From Siphonodentalium dalli (taxonomy: Eukaryota > Mollusca > Scaphopoda > Gadilida > Siphonodentaliidae), in the NCBI GenBank assembly GCA_032622095.1, contig CP136065.1:60385094-60449093 (forward strand): 64,000 nucleotides of DNA, given 5' to 3'. Shown here piece after piece: positions 38,222 to 47,520 of the stretch. Under the pieces are notes generated by a model. It saw only the letters and a program-made list of their open reading frames with translations. It did no database searches and was not told where the DNA came from. A program made the position numbers and the translations under genes. The number at the start of each line of letters is the position of its first letter. Within the stretch, counting starts at the first letter, position 1.

Positions 38222-38961
38222 TCACACCGCGTAATCAAATGACATGATCTGCAACTAAAACTCAATCTGCGTGCTGGAACTACTACTCTGCGTGCCAAAT
38301 ATAGATTTGTGTTGTTGACGACTCACTTTTCAAATGCCACGCCGTTAAATGTTTTATTTTCTTAATTTATGCGCATTAGTTAGAGTGGTATTAACGTACT
38401 ATGTGTGCAATAGCGTGTAATTGGACGGAAGTGCATGAAATATGTCACCCAAAATGACAACATGCCTGTTTATTCGTCATTTTTCATGTGATGGCACAAT
38501 TTTTTTCGTTAATTTCGAAGCAATTAACAGCTAGTACCATTTATTCACAACGAATACCTCTTTCGGAATTGTTTGTGCACATCATTGGTCGATATAAGTG
38601 AAAGAGGTACTCGTTGTGAATAGATTATAATAGCAGTAAATGAAATGAAAATGAAAATGCTAGTGTCATGGCATCAAAAATGATGAAAAACAGGCTAGTT
38701 GTAGTTTTGTGTGACACATTTAATACACTTCCAAATATCGCCCAATCATGCACACGATATTGCACAAAGATTACATAATATCACACTAACTGACGCACAA
38801 AACTAAGAAAAAAGAAGCAGATATATTCTTACCGGCGTGGCACTTGCAAAGTGACGTCGTCAAGAACAACAATCTATATTTGGCACACAGAGCAGCATGC
38901 AGTTCCGTTACGCAGATAAAAGTTTTAGTTGCAGATCAGGTCATTCGATTACACGGTGTGA
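38222..38961. mobile_element. Foldback element, ~130-bp inverted arms
   Basis: Arm 38222-38345 pairs with 38826-38961. Shared phrases include tcacaccgcgtaatc, gatctgcaactaaaac, gtgccaaatatagatt and gccacgccg. The interior also has smaller inverted pairs, such as ttcacaacgaatacctcttt around 38546 with its complement near 38605. No coding capacity. Confidence 0.8.
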
Positions 38962-39541
38962 CATTTTGAACTCTTTATGGGAGCTTGACCAAATAACGAC
39001 TATTTTATAAATCCCGAGAAAAATATGAATGTTCCCAACGTAGTTAATGGCATGTATTACATATCGTGTATATCTCACAATAGCTGGAGCAGCGACAAGG
39101 AAACCAACTTTGTACGAAACATCGATAAATCGCGCGTAGCTCAGTTTGCCGAACACCTCGATAAAAAAGGTAAAGCTACTGTAACTGAGAACGATATATC
39201 AGTTGCCAATTGCAACCTCTGAAGCAAATTTATCGAAATACCGCAGCATCCGCGTTGGGTAACCGATCAAGAAAAACTGTCAAACCGAAAAATAAATCGA
39301 ATTCGAAACCGTTGTTCTCGAAAGATTGTAATAATATTAGAAAAAACACCGCACTACACTGAAACGTCATCAGCGCAGCCGCAAGGAATCGAACAAAATG
39401 GATCTGACCAACACAAGAATTGCTTATACAGATATCATAAGGTGCAAAGCGAATTATAATATGACCTTGCAGGACAGTATTGTAAATATAAAACGCACGG
39501 GAGGAGTCGAGATACTCCATATTTTCACAAATGTCCAATTA

Positions 39542-39692
39542 CAGTAGTGCCCTAAATAATCGACCCCTTAACCATAGCAGAATTATGGGTAATTATTCAG
39601 GATTTATTCGGAAATATGGCTTGTTGTCATTCATCGGAAAGCTCTCAGTAATTCTGCGGTGGTTAAGGAGTCGATTATTTAGGGCATTACTC
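39542..39692. mobile_element. Tc1/mariner-like MITE, 151 bp
   Basis: Ends cagtagtgccctaaataatc and the complement of gagtaatgccctaaataatc, flanked by TA (39540-39541, 39693-39694). About 40 bp of each end pairs. The TA duplication and CAGTA-type start fit Tc1/mariner. Confidence 0.8.
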
Positions 39693-39720
39693 TAGTTACT
39701 TGTCATTCTTAGCGATGTTC

Positions 39721-39840
39721 AATATTTCCTCGTGCAAATAGGTTCATATTGGACACAATGTTCATATTGGACTGATTTGGTCTGAAATAAGCCCATAGTG
39801 AACTTATACAAGTTATTTCGTAGAATGGGGCGGGCGCATT
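39721..39840. repeat. Dispersed repeat 'aacctatttgc' family, inverted
   Basis: The complement of this segment carries phrases seen at 8178-8365: aagttcactatgggc, then atgaacctatttgcac. Confidence 0.6.
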
Positions 39841-40084
39841 AGAGGTGAAACTGACACTTATGTTGAGATCATATGGTGGTGGTTCCTAAATGTAGGGAGT
39901 ATATCTACATAAAACAAGGCCGCTTTGACCAATGTTAAGCGGGATTCAAGCAAAGGCTGACATAGTACAGCCACATCTAAATTATCCGTGGCTAGTGTAT
40001 GTGGCATATTGCGACAGTTATGAAATTCACCGGCGGTAATACAAATTTCTTCAAGATAAAAATGAAGGACGAACAAACTAATTA

Positions 40085-40310
40085 TTGACGACTTCCCTTA
40101 AGAAATGTACAGATAATAAGTTCAACGTACGGAAAACTTATTATCTGAAAATGTTCCCACCTATTAATAGGAACATCTAGCACTTGCATATATTTCCATT
40201 TTGTCTGTCGTTTGCTTATGTTTCCGGAACATCCCTCCAGATGAATACTATAACTTTCCAATGTATAGTTTTATAACTTGTGGGAGAATATATTTAGTAA
40301 GAACAGGTTA
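40085..40310. repeat. Dispersed repeat, partner of 6940-7180
   Basis: Shares ctttccaatgtata, a gtttgc..tatgtt block and flanks with 6940-7180. It includes a small hairpin, gataataagtt to aacttattatc, at 40110-40147. Confidence 0.55.
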
Positions 40311-41103
40311 ATATCAACCGAAGCATTCATTAAAACCTACAACTTACATATATAGTACTGTAATATAAATAGGTAATGAACATTCGAGATGGACATCTTA
40401 ATTTTTTAATGCCCAATTGTTTGGATAGCACCAGCAGTACTACAATCATTCGTCTGATGATTGGCGCTTGTTATACAGTACTACAGTTGGGAATCGTCTC
40501 GCGTCTGACATTCCCTTCAATGAAAACAAGAGATACCCATTAGTTGCACCAATGATTGCTTCATTTAGGTTTCGACTGACATCATTATTGTTTTATCCCG
40601 CTCTTCGATGTAATCACAGAGAAAGGTCTATTTAATAGTTTTAGGCCAAATCGGCTGCATTAGTAATTTATGCATCGGGCCCTGGTGCTATGTTTAGCAC
40701 AGCAAAAACAACAAAGTTTAATTACAAAATTTCCGCTAATAAATAATAATTAGGAAGTAACTCGATGTTTCTGTTTAATGACAACGTATTGGCACAAATA
40801 AAATAAGGATTTAATAAGCGGAAATATATAATTAAAACATTTTGAAGAAGAACTATTTTGCGTGCCGGACTACATGACTGAAGGAACAGGACGCGCAAAT
40901 TGATATCTTCCTCTTTTCTGCGCTCAATACAATAACAAAGACAGAAAATTTCTGAGTTGCGGAAGAGCTTATTTCATCAAATTAACGCTACAGGTAATCT
41001 GTTTTTCATATCTCAAACTATTTCACATATATTACTCCGTTATCCCTACGCAATATTCTTGGCTTTGCCGCTGATTTAATCACTTTTTCTTGCATTTTAA
41101 ATC

Positions 41104-41760
41104 ATGACTCAGCGGCGTTTGCATACACGAGTCGCCATTGTCGGCCACTCTTTTATTGTTCGAATTGGCCGTTTTCTCCGAAAAAGGCTTCAGCGTGGAA
41201 GGGGCCACAGATCTGTTCCCGTCGATCGTTTGTACAATTATGCTAACGCATTTTCGTTAGCGAATCACAATGGCCGCCCACTTGACATTCAATTTTTTGC
41301 CAAAGGTGGCAATACTTTGGCGGATATTTCGGCATACAACTCACGCCTTCGGAAATTCCGGCCTCATATAATTGTACTGCAGATCGGTGGGAATGATTTG
41401 TGTACCATACTACCTCAGACGGTCGGGAGTATCACTGATGATTTTATTGGCGACCTACTCAAAATTAAATCTGTCAGGATGGTCATGGCATGCCAAGCTT
41501 TTGGTCGATTACGTATCCATGGAGGGAAAAAGTCACCGACTATATATAATAAGCATGTGGATATGCTCAATCAATATAACTCTGTGGTGCTCCCGGACCG
41601 CTCTAGTCTAGTTCACACCTGGCATCATGGTCGGTTACAACCAAAAGCCACCTCGTTTTTATATGATGGGATTCATTTTAATCCCCTCGGTGAACATTTG
41701 TATGCCAGGAGCCTCAGAGGAGCAGTTTTGTTTGCCTTAAACCGGGTTACATGGTATTAA
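41104..41760 (+). CDS. SGNH/GDSL-family hydrolase ORF of the retrotransposon
   Basis: An intact 218-residue frame with all SGNH blocks in order: GHS with nucleophile Ser16 (block I, VGHSF in place of GDS), KGGN with oxyanion Gly69 (block II), GGND with Asn97 (block III), and DGIHF with Asp188 and His191 (block V). The family hydrolyses esters, often of lipids or acetylated sugars. In retroelements such domains are known as accessory ORFs of Ngaro and some LINEs; their role is unsettled. There is no signal peptide and the N terminus is very basic. It is about the usual domain length, so it is a single-domain protein. Its stop lies 1.1 kb before gag. Intact catalytic residues, beside broken Gag and recombinase frames, suggest recent inactivation. 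An intron-less host gene is an alternative, but position favours the element. Confidence 0.85.
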   Translation: MTQRRLHTRVAIVGHSFIVRIGRFLRKRLQRGRGHRSVPVDRLYNYANAFSLANHNGRPLDIQFFAKGGNTLADISAYNSRLRKFRPHIIVLQIGGNDLCTILPQTVGSITDDFIGDLLKIKSVRMVMACQAFGRLRIHGGKKSPTIYNKHVDMLNQYNSVVLPDRSSLVHTWHHGRLQPKATSFLYDGIHFNPLGEHLYARSLRGAVLFALNRVTWY

Positions 41761-41825
41761 CACTGGCAAGTTCAACATTGCTTATCAATTTTCTTATCAG
41801 ACAGGTTTTTTAACCAAGTTCAACA

Positions 41826-41926
41826 CCGTGTCCGAATTTATAAAGAATAACCTCTATTGTCGGTACAGGGCTTCCCTAATATTTCTTTCCCAACCTGATG
41901 ACGTTGTTGGACACGGGGGGGGGGGG
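41826..41926 (+). repeat. Hairpin ccgtgtcc/ggacacgg in the SGNH-gag spacer
   Basis: Arms 41826-41833 and 41919-41926 pair exactly, with an 11-G run directly after the right arm. The loop carries gtacaggg..aatattt, a phrase also seen after the second hairpin downstream of the recombinase (about 47296). Confidence 0.5.
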
Positions 41927-42045
41927 ACCTTATGGCAATATAAATTTATAAAGCAAAACACTTAACACTGTCCATGTATCACTCTCCCCTCTGCCTCTTT
42001 GCGCATGCTATTGTGTTAATGCACTATTACTGTGTATGCTAGGAA

Positions 42046-42570
42046 CCTGTTTACGCACCCCATGGGTGTAGGCGGGCAGAAAATGTTGTTTTTATTGATT
42101 TCACTTGTCATCTATTAACACACCGGTGTGTGTGTATACTGGCGTTACAATTTTAGATTCCTACTTACAAAAATGTAGATGGCGGTTCCACGATTACACA
42201 CTCAATAGGTGTAAAGGGCCAGCAAATGCCACTTTATTTATTTCCCATATGGTCGCCTGTTGACGCACCAACTGAGTGTATGCGGGCATTATTGGTATAT
42301 TCCTACCTCTACTGTAAATATATATCCTGGTTGCCTGTTTACGCATCCCCATGGATGTATGCGGGCGGGATAAAATTATTTATTTTATCTATTTACATGA
42401 TATGGACTGTTGAGCCCTCAAATGCTTTTGTCATGCATTATTATTTATGTCATTGCTAAAGTTACAAACTATTAGGGGCCAACCATACACACCGTTGCTG
42501 TTCATGGCCAAAACCTTTCCTTTGGTATGATGTAGCCGGTTGACACACCGAATGAGGCTATGCGACCTTT
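42046..42570 (+). repeat. Four degenerate 33-bp repeats in the SGNH-gag spacer
   Basis: Copies start at 42046, 42256, 42334 and 42536. The consensus is cctgtttacgcaccccatgg followed by gtgtatgcgggc. Each is partly self-complementary around ccatgg (gcat..atgc). Between copies lie AT-rich spacers of variable length. They could be regulatory sites of the element or parts of its internal promoter; no direct evidence. Confidence 0.65.
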
Positions 42571-42884
42571 ATTACTTTCCTTTGCTAAATTTGTATGCTG
42601 GCTGACTTAATTTCTTGGCTTACACAGTCCACTGACTGCATTATTTGTCAGTTTCTTCCTTGTATTTTTAATGTTGGCCATCATCTGGGAAGTGTTATAT
42701 ACGCCAACCGCAAAACAGGTCACATATTTCTTTAATAGATTTACTTCTCTTATTCACTAGTCATGTGACAAATTTATAACACTCACAGTTACATTCACCT
42801 TGTTCCACTAGATGGGGGCACATCTCTGGATATTAAAACTGATTTTCTCTGCTGTTATTTAATTTTTCTTCACAGCAATCAATC

Positions 42885-43793
42885 ATGCCAGCGAAGAAGA
42901 GACGGATTGCTGAACGACGTCCCAGGCGATCTGTTCGAATTGCGGCCCCTGAGTCAGAAACACCTCAACGTCTGGACAGGGGATCTCGGCAGTCCATTGA
43001 TGACAACACACCTTTGGACTTGTCGACCAATTTGGACATTAGACCGTCAGCAGTCCCAATATGGGATATAACTGGTCGACAATCAACATCCTGTCACCAG
43101 TCATTTTCTCCTAATGTGTCTATTCACAATTCACTTCGGATGCCGGAGCAGACTACCACCACCGCTCCGGACATGACACCAACACGACCATCCACTATGT
43201 GCCGACCACAATTAGTGAACTGTCAACAACAAATGGACTATCCGAACATTGTTATGAACGCCACCCGCACATATTCTGGGCCCGGTTCAAGAATGATGCC
43301 AATTCCGGAAACGATCAGCAGGCCACCGGTAAATGATGCTACACTACCAGTACCTACTAGTAATCCAGTGAACATGCCGGTAATGAACGCTAACCACACA
43401 TATTCTGGGCCCGGTACCAGAATGATGCCAATCCCGGCATCAATCAGCAGGCCACCGATAAATGATTGTATACTACCTGTACATAATCCAGTGCAGCCCG
43501 GGATGGACAGTTCGCAAAGCTACATGTATTCAAGGCCACATCCCACAACCAGCGTGTCGGAAGCAAATGTAAATTCTGTGCCTTGGACAATTCAAACCCA
43601 TCCTGATGTTGGACAACAACAATCCACAACCAGTGACATTAACAATCTGTCGGGGCAAATTGCTTCGGCCATTACCGGCGCACTTCAATCAGCAGGTACT
43701 GGTCACTCAATTACCTGCGCTCAATGTACAAAAAATGCAGCTAGATATTCAGCATGCAATTTCAGCTGCATTACCAGCTTACACTACCGGTAG
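42885..43793 (+). CDS. Gag-like protein, N-terminal frame
   Basis: A 302-codon frame. The N terminus is strongly basic (KKRRIAERRPRRSVR), then a long Pro/Ser/Thr-rich linker of low order. A segment of about 44 residues, marked TYSGPGSRMMPIPETISRPP, is duplicated 132 bp downstream with only a few changes. From about 43735 the native reading continues in the next frame: the last ~20 codons here (NAARYSACN...) overlap a better frame (MQLDIQHAISAAL). The likely slip point is the six-A run at 43730-43735. The protein probably binds element RNA or DNA during particle assembly. Frame 0 itself has no zinc knuckle; that lies in the second frame. Confidence 0.7.
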   Translation: MPAKKRRIAERRPRRSVRIAAPESETPQRLDRGSRQSIDDNTPLDLSTNLDIRPSAVPIWDITGRQSTSCHQSFSPNVSIHNSLRMPEQTTTTAPDMTPTRPSTMCRPQLVNCQQQMDYPNIVMNATRTYSGPGSRMMPIPETISRPPVNDATLPVPTSNPVNMPVMNANHTYSGPGTRMMPIPASISRPPINDCILPVHNPVQPGMDSSQSYMYSRPHPTTSVSEANVNSVPWTIQTHPDVGQQQSTTSDINNLSGQIASAITGALQSAGTGHSITCAQCTKNAARYSACNFSCITSLHYR

Positions 43794-44670
43794 CATGAAC
43801 CATGGCCCGATTACTGTTCATGATACCTGTATAAATCGTACAAATAACCCACCTGAGCTACAGGTCACATCTTTCCCCATCGGCGAACCTACTCAATCTT
43901 CCGTTTTGCACACACTTACAACCGTCCCCATCCGCATTAGTTCCCATGTCCCCGTCAAAATTAAGCAGCAGATATGGGCAAACGAAATGATAAATTTGGC
44001 AACGCTATTGCCCAACAACCAAATGGACGAGCCATCAACCAGTCCGTCTGGGTTGTCATGGGAAAACTTACAAGGACAAACACATCCAGTAGTTTATGTC
44101 CCTAAACCGATACGAGCGATCAGTACGTTGGCACAATGGCAAAAAGCCTTTATAATTTTTATTGCCATATACTGCCAACGCGATAAAGATGCGAATGAAA
44201 ATTTGCTGACATACTATGAGCGCATTCAGCGAATGGCAGAACAAGGTATGGACTGGGCGCTCTACGATCGGGAGTTCCGTGCACTCCGAACAAACAACTT
44301 AGAGCTAAAATGGGAGCACACCGTTTGGGATTTGCATTGGCGCGCACAACCAAATCCCCGTTTTACGCGTGGGCAGTCGGGTCCACATGCCGGCCGGGCC
44401 GCCACTCATTCAGCATCCATCACACAAAGTCCGGGGAACAAATCACTATATGTGCCAGTCTCGTATTGTCGCACTTTCCACCGTGTGGGATTTTGTAATG
44501 GTAACTGCGGCTATTCCCACCAGTGTTTTCGGTGTTTTCGGGACCACAAGGCCGTCAATTGCAACGCCCGTACATTTCGGACCCGTTCATTCAACAACAG
44601 ACCCAACAATGGCCCTAAATCCGTGCCAGGTCCACCTCCCAACACCCGTAAAGCCCCAAGTTCTAAATAG
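43606..44670 (+). CDS. Gag-like protein, C-terminal frame with zinc-knuckle region
   Basis: Continues Gag one frame ahead. A helical middle region (about residues 120-240, VKIKQQIWANEMINLATLL then AQWQKAFIIFIAIY and WDLHWRA) precedes a C-terminal cysteine/histidine cluster: CRTFHRVGFCNGNCGYSH followed by CFRCFRDHKAVNC. This combination of a CCCH-like unit and a CxxC-x3-H-x4-C knuckle is typical of Gag proteins of DIRS/Ngaro and related invertebrate elements and would bind nucleic acid. The tail is basic and Pro/Asn-rich. The first ATG (43606) is probably not a real start; residues 1-40 are shadow. It overlaps the RT frame by some 60-300 bases, with RT another frame ahead. Confidence 0.72.
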   Translation: MLDNNNPQPVTLTICRGKLLRPLPAHFNQQVLVTQLPALNVQKMQLDIQHAISAALPAYTTGSMNHGPITVHDTCINRTNNPPELQVTSFPIGEPTQSSVLHTLTTVPIRISSHVPVKIKQQIWANEMINLATLLPNNQMDEPSTSPSGLSWENLQGQTHPVVYVPKPIRAISTLAQWQKAFIIFIAIYCQRDKDANENLLTYYERIQRMAEQGMDWALYDREFRALRTNNLELKWEHTVWDLHWRAQPNPRFTRGQSGPHAGRAATHSASITQSPGNKSLYVPVSYCRTFHRVGFCNGNCGYSHQCFRCFRDHKAVNCNARTFRTRSFNNRPNNGPKSVPGPPPNTRKAPSSK

Positions 44671-46210
44671 GCTATTACAGGGCTATGATCATTCAAAACG
44701 AACATTATTGGTCGAGGGTTTCAACAACGGTTTTAGGTTAGGGTGTTACACCACCCCAACTCCAATGAACTCGCCCAACCTGAAGTCGGCCTCTGAGTTT
44801 AAAGATGCCCTATTAGAAAAAATCCGCATCGAAATCGAGGCAGGTCGAATCGCTGGACCTTTCAAGCACAAGCCAATTTCTAATTTGGTCATTTCCCAGA
44901 ATAAGACACCCGGTAAATTCCGCATGATTCAACATTTGTCACATCCATCCGGGAACTCCGTTAACGATCATATTCGCACAGATTGGAAAACGGTTGAATA
45001 TTCTTCTGTTCAAACTGCAATTTCGTTTATTCAGCAGCTACCTCGTAACTCATACATGGTAACTTGTGACTTGGCAAATGCCTTCCGTATTCTGCCACTT
45101 TCACCAAAAGACTATCATTTGCTGGGTTTTAAAGTGGATAATCAATATTATTATGATAAGGCCCTTGTTATGGGGGCCTCTAGTAGCTGTTTCATTTTCG
45201 AACAATTTAGTTCGGCCATCGAGTGGATGGCTGGTACCCATCTTGGTATGCACTCAATAACACACTATCTCGATGATATCTATTGGATTTGCCCTACCAA
45301 GGAACTCGCCTTGACATATTTAAATGCTTTCCAAACACTCTGTCCAAAATTGGGTGTCCCGATTGAATCGGAGAAAACACGCGGTCCATCGACTTGTCTC
45401 ACTTTCCTCGGAATTGAATTAGATACCATCAATATGATGGCGCGTTTACCAGCCGACAAACTTCTCAAGTGTCAGCAGTTAATTTCTCAATTTTTAAATC
45501 GTAAGACTGTTTTTCTAAAGGAATTGCAATCATTAATTGGGCTATTGAACTTCACCTGTTCTGTAGTTTTACCAGGTCGTGTTTTTCTGCGCAGATTAAT
45601 CAATTTAACCATCGGAGTTACTAAACCAAAACATCACATTAAATTGTCTCTGCAAGCTAAAAAAGATCTTTTAATCTGGCTCCAATTTTTCAAAGAATTC
45701 AATGGAAAAACTATTTTTCTTGACCGTCACTGGCTCACAAGTCCAAAGCTAGAGTTACACACTGATGCTGCCAGTACAATCGGGTTTGCCGCTATTTTTA
45801 AAAATCGCTACCTTTATGGCACTTGGCAACCTATTGAGAAAGCATACAACATCGCCATTATGGAATTATATCCAATTGTTTTGGCAGTTAAAATTTGGGG
45901 CCACTTGATAAAGAATCATTGTATTCTAATTTTCTCAGATAATGCCGCAGTCGTTGCCGTTATTAATTCTCAAACAACACAAGATAAACATCTCCTGTCC
46001 TTATTGAGGCAACTGGTACTATCCTGTTTACGTCATAACATCCTTTTAAAATCTAAACACATTCCTGGTGTTCAAAATGTTCTAAGTGATCTCCTCTCCC
46101 GTTCGCAGGTGTCCCAGTTTCTTCAACAAGCGCCAACCGGCCCCAAAATCCAGGAAACCATACCTCCAGATTGCTCGCTTCACAGCTGGTTGACACTGCC
46201 AACATCCTGA
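44369..46210 (+). CDS. Reverse transcriptase-RNase H of the YR retrotransposon
   Basis: A 613-codon uninterrupted frame. Residues 1-80 overlap Gag and are likely shadow; Met81 (44609) is a better start unless translation arrives by frameshift. RT motifs: VTCDLANAF with catalytic Asp234 (motif A), VMGASSSCFIFEQF (motif B), HYLDD at 299-303 with the catalytic Asp pair (motif C), FLGIELD (motif D/E region). RNase H follows: HTDAA Asp466, MEL Glu499, SDN Asp524 and a last Asp574 in VLSDLLSR, so all four acids are present. It copies element RNA to DNA and removes the template. No methyltransferase domain follows. The frame ends 40 bases inside the recombinase frame. Open and with all catalytic residues, it looks functional. 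Confidence 0.93.
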   Translation: MGSRVHMPAGPPLIQHPSHKVRGTNHYMCQSRIVALSTVWDFVMVTAAIPTSVFGVFGTTRPSIATPVHFGPVHSTTDPTMALNPCQVHLPTPVKPQVLNRLLQGYDHSKRTLLVEGFNNGFRLGCYTTPTPMNSPNLKSASEFKDALLEKIRIEIEAGRIAGPFKHKPISNLVISQNKTPGKFRMIQHLSHPSGNSVNDHIRTDWKTVEYSSVQTAISFIQQLPRNSYMVTCDLANAFRILPLSPKDYHLLGFKVDNQYYYDKALVMGASSSCFIFEQFSSAIEWMAGTHLGMHSITHYLDDIYWICPTKELALTYLNAFQTLCPKLGVPIESEKTRGPSTCLTFLGIELDTINMMARLPADKLLKCQQLISQFLNRKTVFLKELQSLIGLLNFTCSVVLPGRVFLRRLINLTIGVTKPKHHIKLSLQAKKDLLIWLQFFKEFNGKTIFLDRHWLTSPKLELHTDAASTIGFAAIFKNRYLYGTWQPIEKAYNIAIMELYPIVLAVKIWGHLIKNHCILIFSDNAAVVAVINSQTTQDKHLLSLLRQLVLSCLRHNILLKSKHIPGVQNVLSDLLSRSQVSQFLQQAPTGPKIQETIPPDCSLHSWLTLPTS

Positions 46211-46911
46211 TTGGACAATCCCTCTCACAAACAAGTGGACGTCAATGTGAACGAGCCCGGGATAAATATGTAACCTTCTGTAATACATTGGGAATCGCGG
46301 AACAATGGCCCATCCCATTGGACTCCTTATGTATATTTGTGGCTTACTTGTTTACAAAACACTTTGCACCCACATCAATAATTTCAATACTTACCGCATT
46401 ATCATATTGGCATAAAATCAACATGCTCCCAAACACCACTAATTCATTTTTGATCAAAAAGATTATTGCTGGTACCAAACGACTTCGTCCCGTGATCGAT
46501 ATCCGTCTGCCAATAACTTTACCACTCCTACATCAGATCACACAGGCCGTGTCACATATTAGCCAAAATCAGTATGACAGCATATTAATGACAGCCCTCT
46601 TCATGACGGCTTTTAATGCATTGGCACGTATTGGGGAATTATGTCCTAAGACACTTAGTGATGCCTCATCTGTTCCCCAGCTCCAAGACTGCTCGCTCTA
46701 TCCACATTTTGCAGTTCTCGTCTTCCGTAATTTTAAACATAATTTATGCGGGGCACCACACACAATTCACATTAAGGCTCAACCATCTCGTTCAATATGT
46801 CCGGTTGCATCATTACGGGCATACTTGAATATAAGACCTTCACAGCCTGGTCCATTATTTTGCCGTGTTGATCTTAAGCCAGTACTCCGTCGAACTTTAC
46901 CAGGTACTTAA
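46171..46911 (+). CDS. Tyrosine recombinase, N-terminal and first catalytic part
   Basis: A 246-codon frame, one frame behind RT. It has a SAM-like helical N domain (RARDKYVTFC, FVAYLF, ISILTALSYWHK) and the start of the catalytic domain: ALARIGEL with catalytic Arg153, then FRNFKHN with a candidate beta-hairpin lysine. The enzyme would integrate a circular DNA intermediate by strand exchange, replacing integrase. The frame runs into a stop at 46911 before HxxR and the nucleophilic Tyr, which are in the next frame (46865-47071). It overlaps the end of RT by 40 bases, so translation probably uses a frameshift or re-initiation. The broken frame suggests inactivation. Confidence 0.85.
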   Translation: MLASQLVDTANILIGQSLSQTSGRQCERARDKYVTFCNTLGIAEQWPIPLDSLCIFVAYLFTKHFAPTSIISILTALSYWHKINMLPNTTNSFLIKKIIAGTKRLRPVIDIRLPITLPLLHQITQAVSHISQNQYDSILMTALFMTAFNALARIGELCPKTLSDASSVPQLQDCSLYPHFAVLVFRNFKHNLCGAPHTIHIKAQPSRSICPVASLRAYLNIRPSQPGPLFCRVDLKPVLRRTLPGT

Positions 46912-47071
46912 TTTCTGTCAAATAAATACCAACGTTTTCAAAGGGCACTCTTTCCGAATCGGCGCGGCTACCTTAGCAGCTCAGGTGGGATTCACGGACT
47001 TACAGATCCAACATTTGGGTCGCTGGAAAACCGATGCCTTTCGTCGCTATATTCGGCACACTCCTCTGTGA
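46865..47071 (+). pseudogene. Tyrosine recombinase, C-terminal catalytic part (frame-shifted)
   Basis: A 68-codon frame, one base ahead of the preceding one. It contains GHSFRIGAAT (HxxR box), LGRWKTDAF (His/Trp position) and RRYIR with the Tyr nucleophile near the end, then stops at 47071. With Arg153 in the other frame this completes the R-H-R-W-Y set. Residues before about FCQINTNVFKG are shadow. The break lies between about 46885 and 46911. I cannot exclude a programmed shift, but no slippery heptamer is obvious. Confidence 0.82.
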
Positions 47072-47106
47072 GCAACAACAGACAATCAGGATCAGCCGAG
47101 ACCACC

Positions 47107-47294
47107 GAAAGGAAGGTCGATGCCTCTCAGACTAGGCATGGGCGTCACATGTGAGGCATCGAAATCTCTTTCCGAGGTTTGGTTCATTCTGCGGTCTACA
47201 AAATCCTCTATCAATTCATGTTCCTACCGAAAGGCAGACCCCAACATCTCGGACTTGGCAGGGGCGTCCTTTATAATGTTGGGGATTCTCTTTC
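47107..47294 (+). repeat. Two 66-nt hairpins of matching geometry after the recombinase
   Basis: Hairpin 1 is 47107-47172 and hairpin 2 is 47229-47294, both exactly 66 nt. Both have an outer gaaag/ctttc stem and a shared loop word ggcgtc. Their inner 8-bp stems differ (gatgcctc/gaggcatc against ccccaaca/tgttgggg), yet each is fully complementary. That is compensatory change in a duplicated structure. The first starts 36 bases after the recombinase stop. Confidence 0.8.
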
Positions 47295-47520
47295 TGTACA
47301 GGGACCAAATATTTTATACCTATAGTATGGCACGTTAAACGACGTACATCAACTTGAGTCATTTAGTGCCGTTTCTTTTATCCGTCCAGATAAATAGCTA
47401 TAGTCATGGCCTGTTTTACCTCTTCATTACATATTATGCGATTTGTTCCTCTTAAATACCTACTATAATCATATGCATGCACATTTCCATTATATTCATA
47501 CACCCATGTTCATCAAACCA

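Noticed and set aside
39130-39165. tRNA-like 'gtagctcag' word
   Set aside because: No box B follows at tRNA distance and no stems form.
41104-41760. SGNH ORF as a host gene
   Set aside because: It is intron-less, lies in line with Gag-RT-YR, and SGNH ORFs are known cargo of this retroelement group; the element assignment is simpler.
46171-47071. Bacterial or phage integrase contamination
   Set aside because: The recombinase directly follows an RT-RNase H frame and Gag with zinc knuckles, which matches eukaryotic YR retrotransposons.
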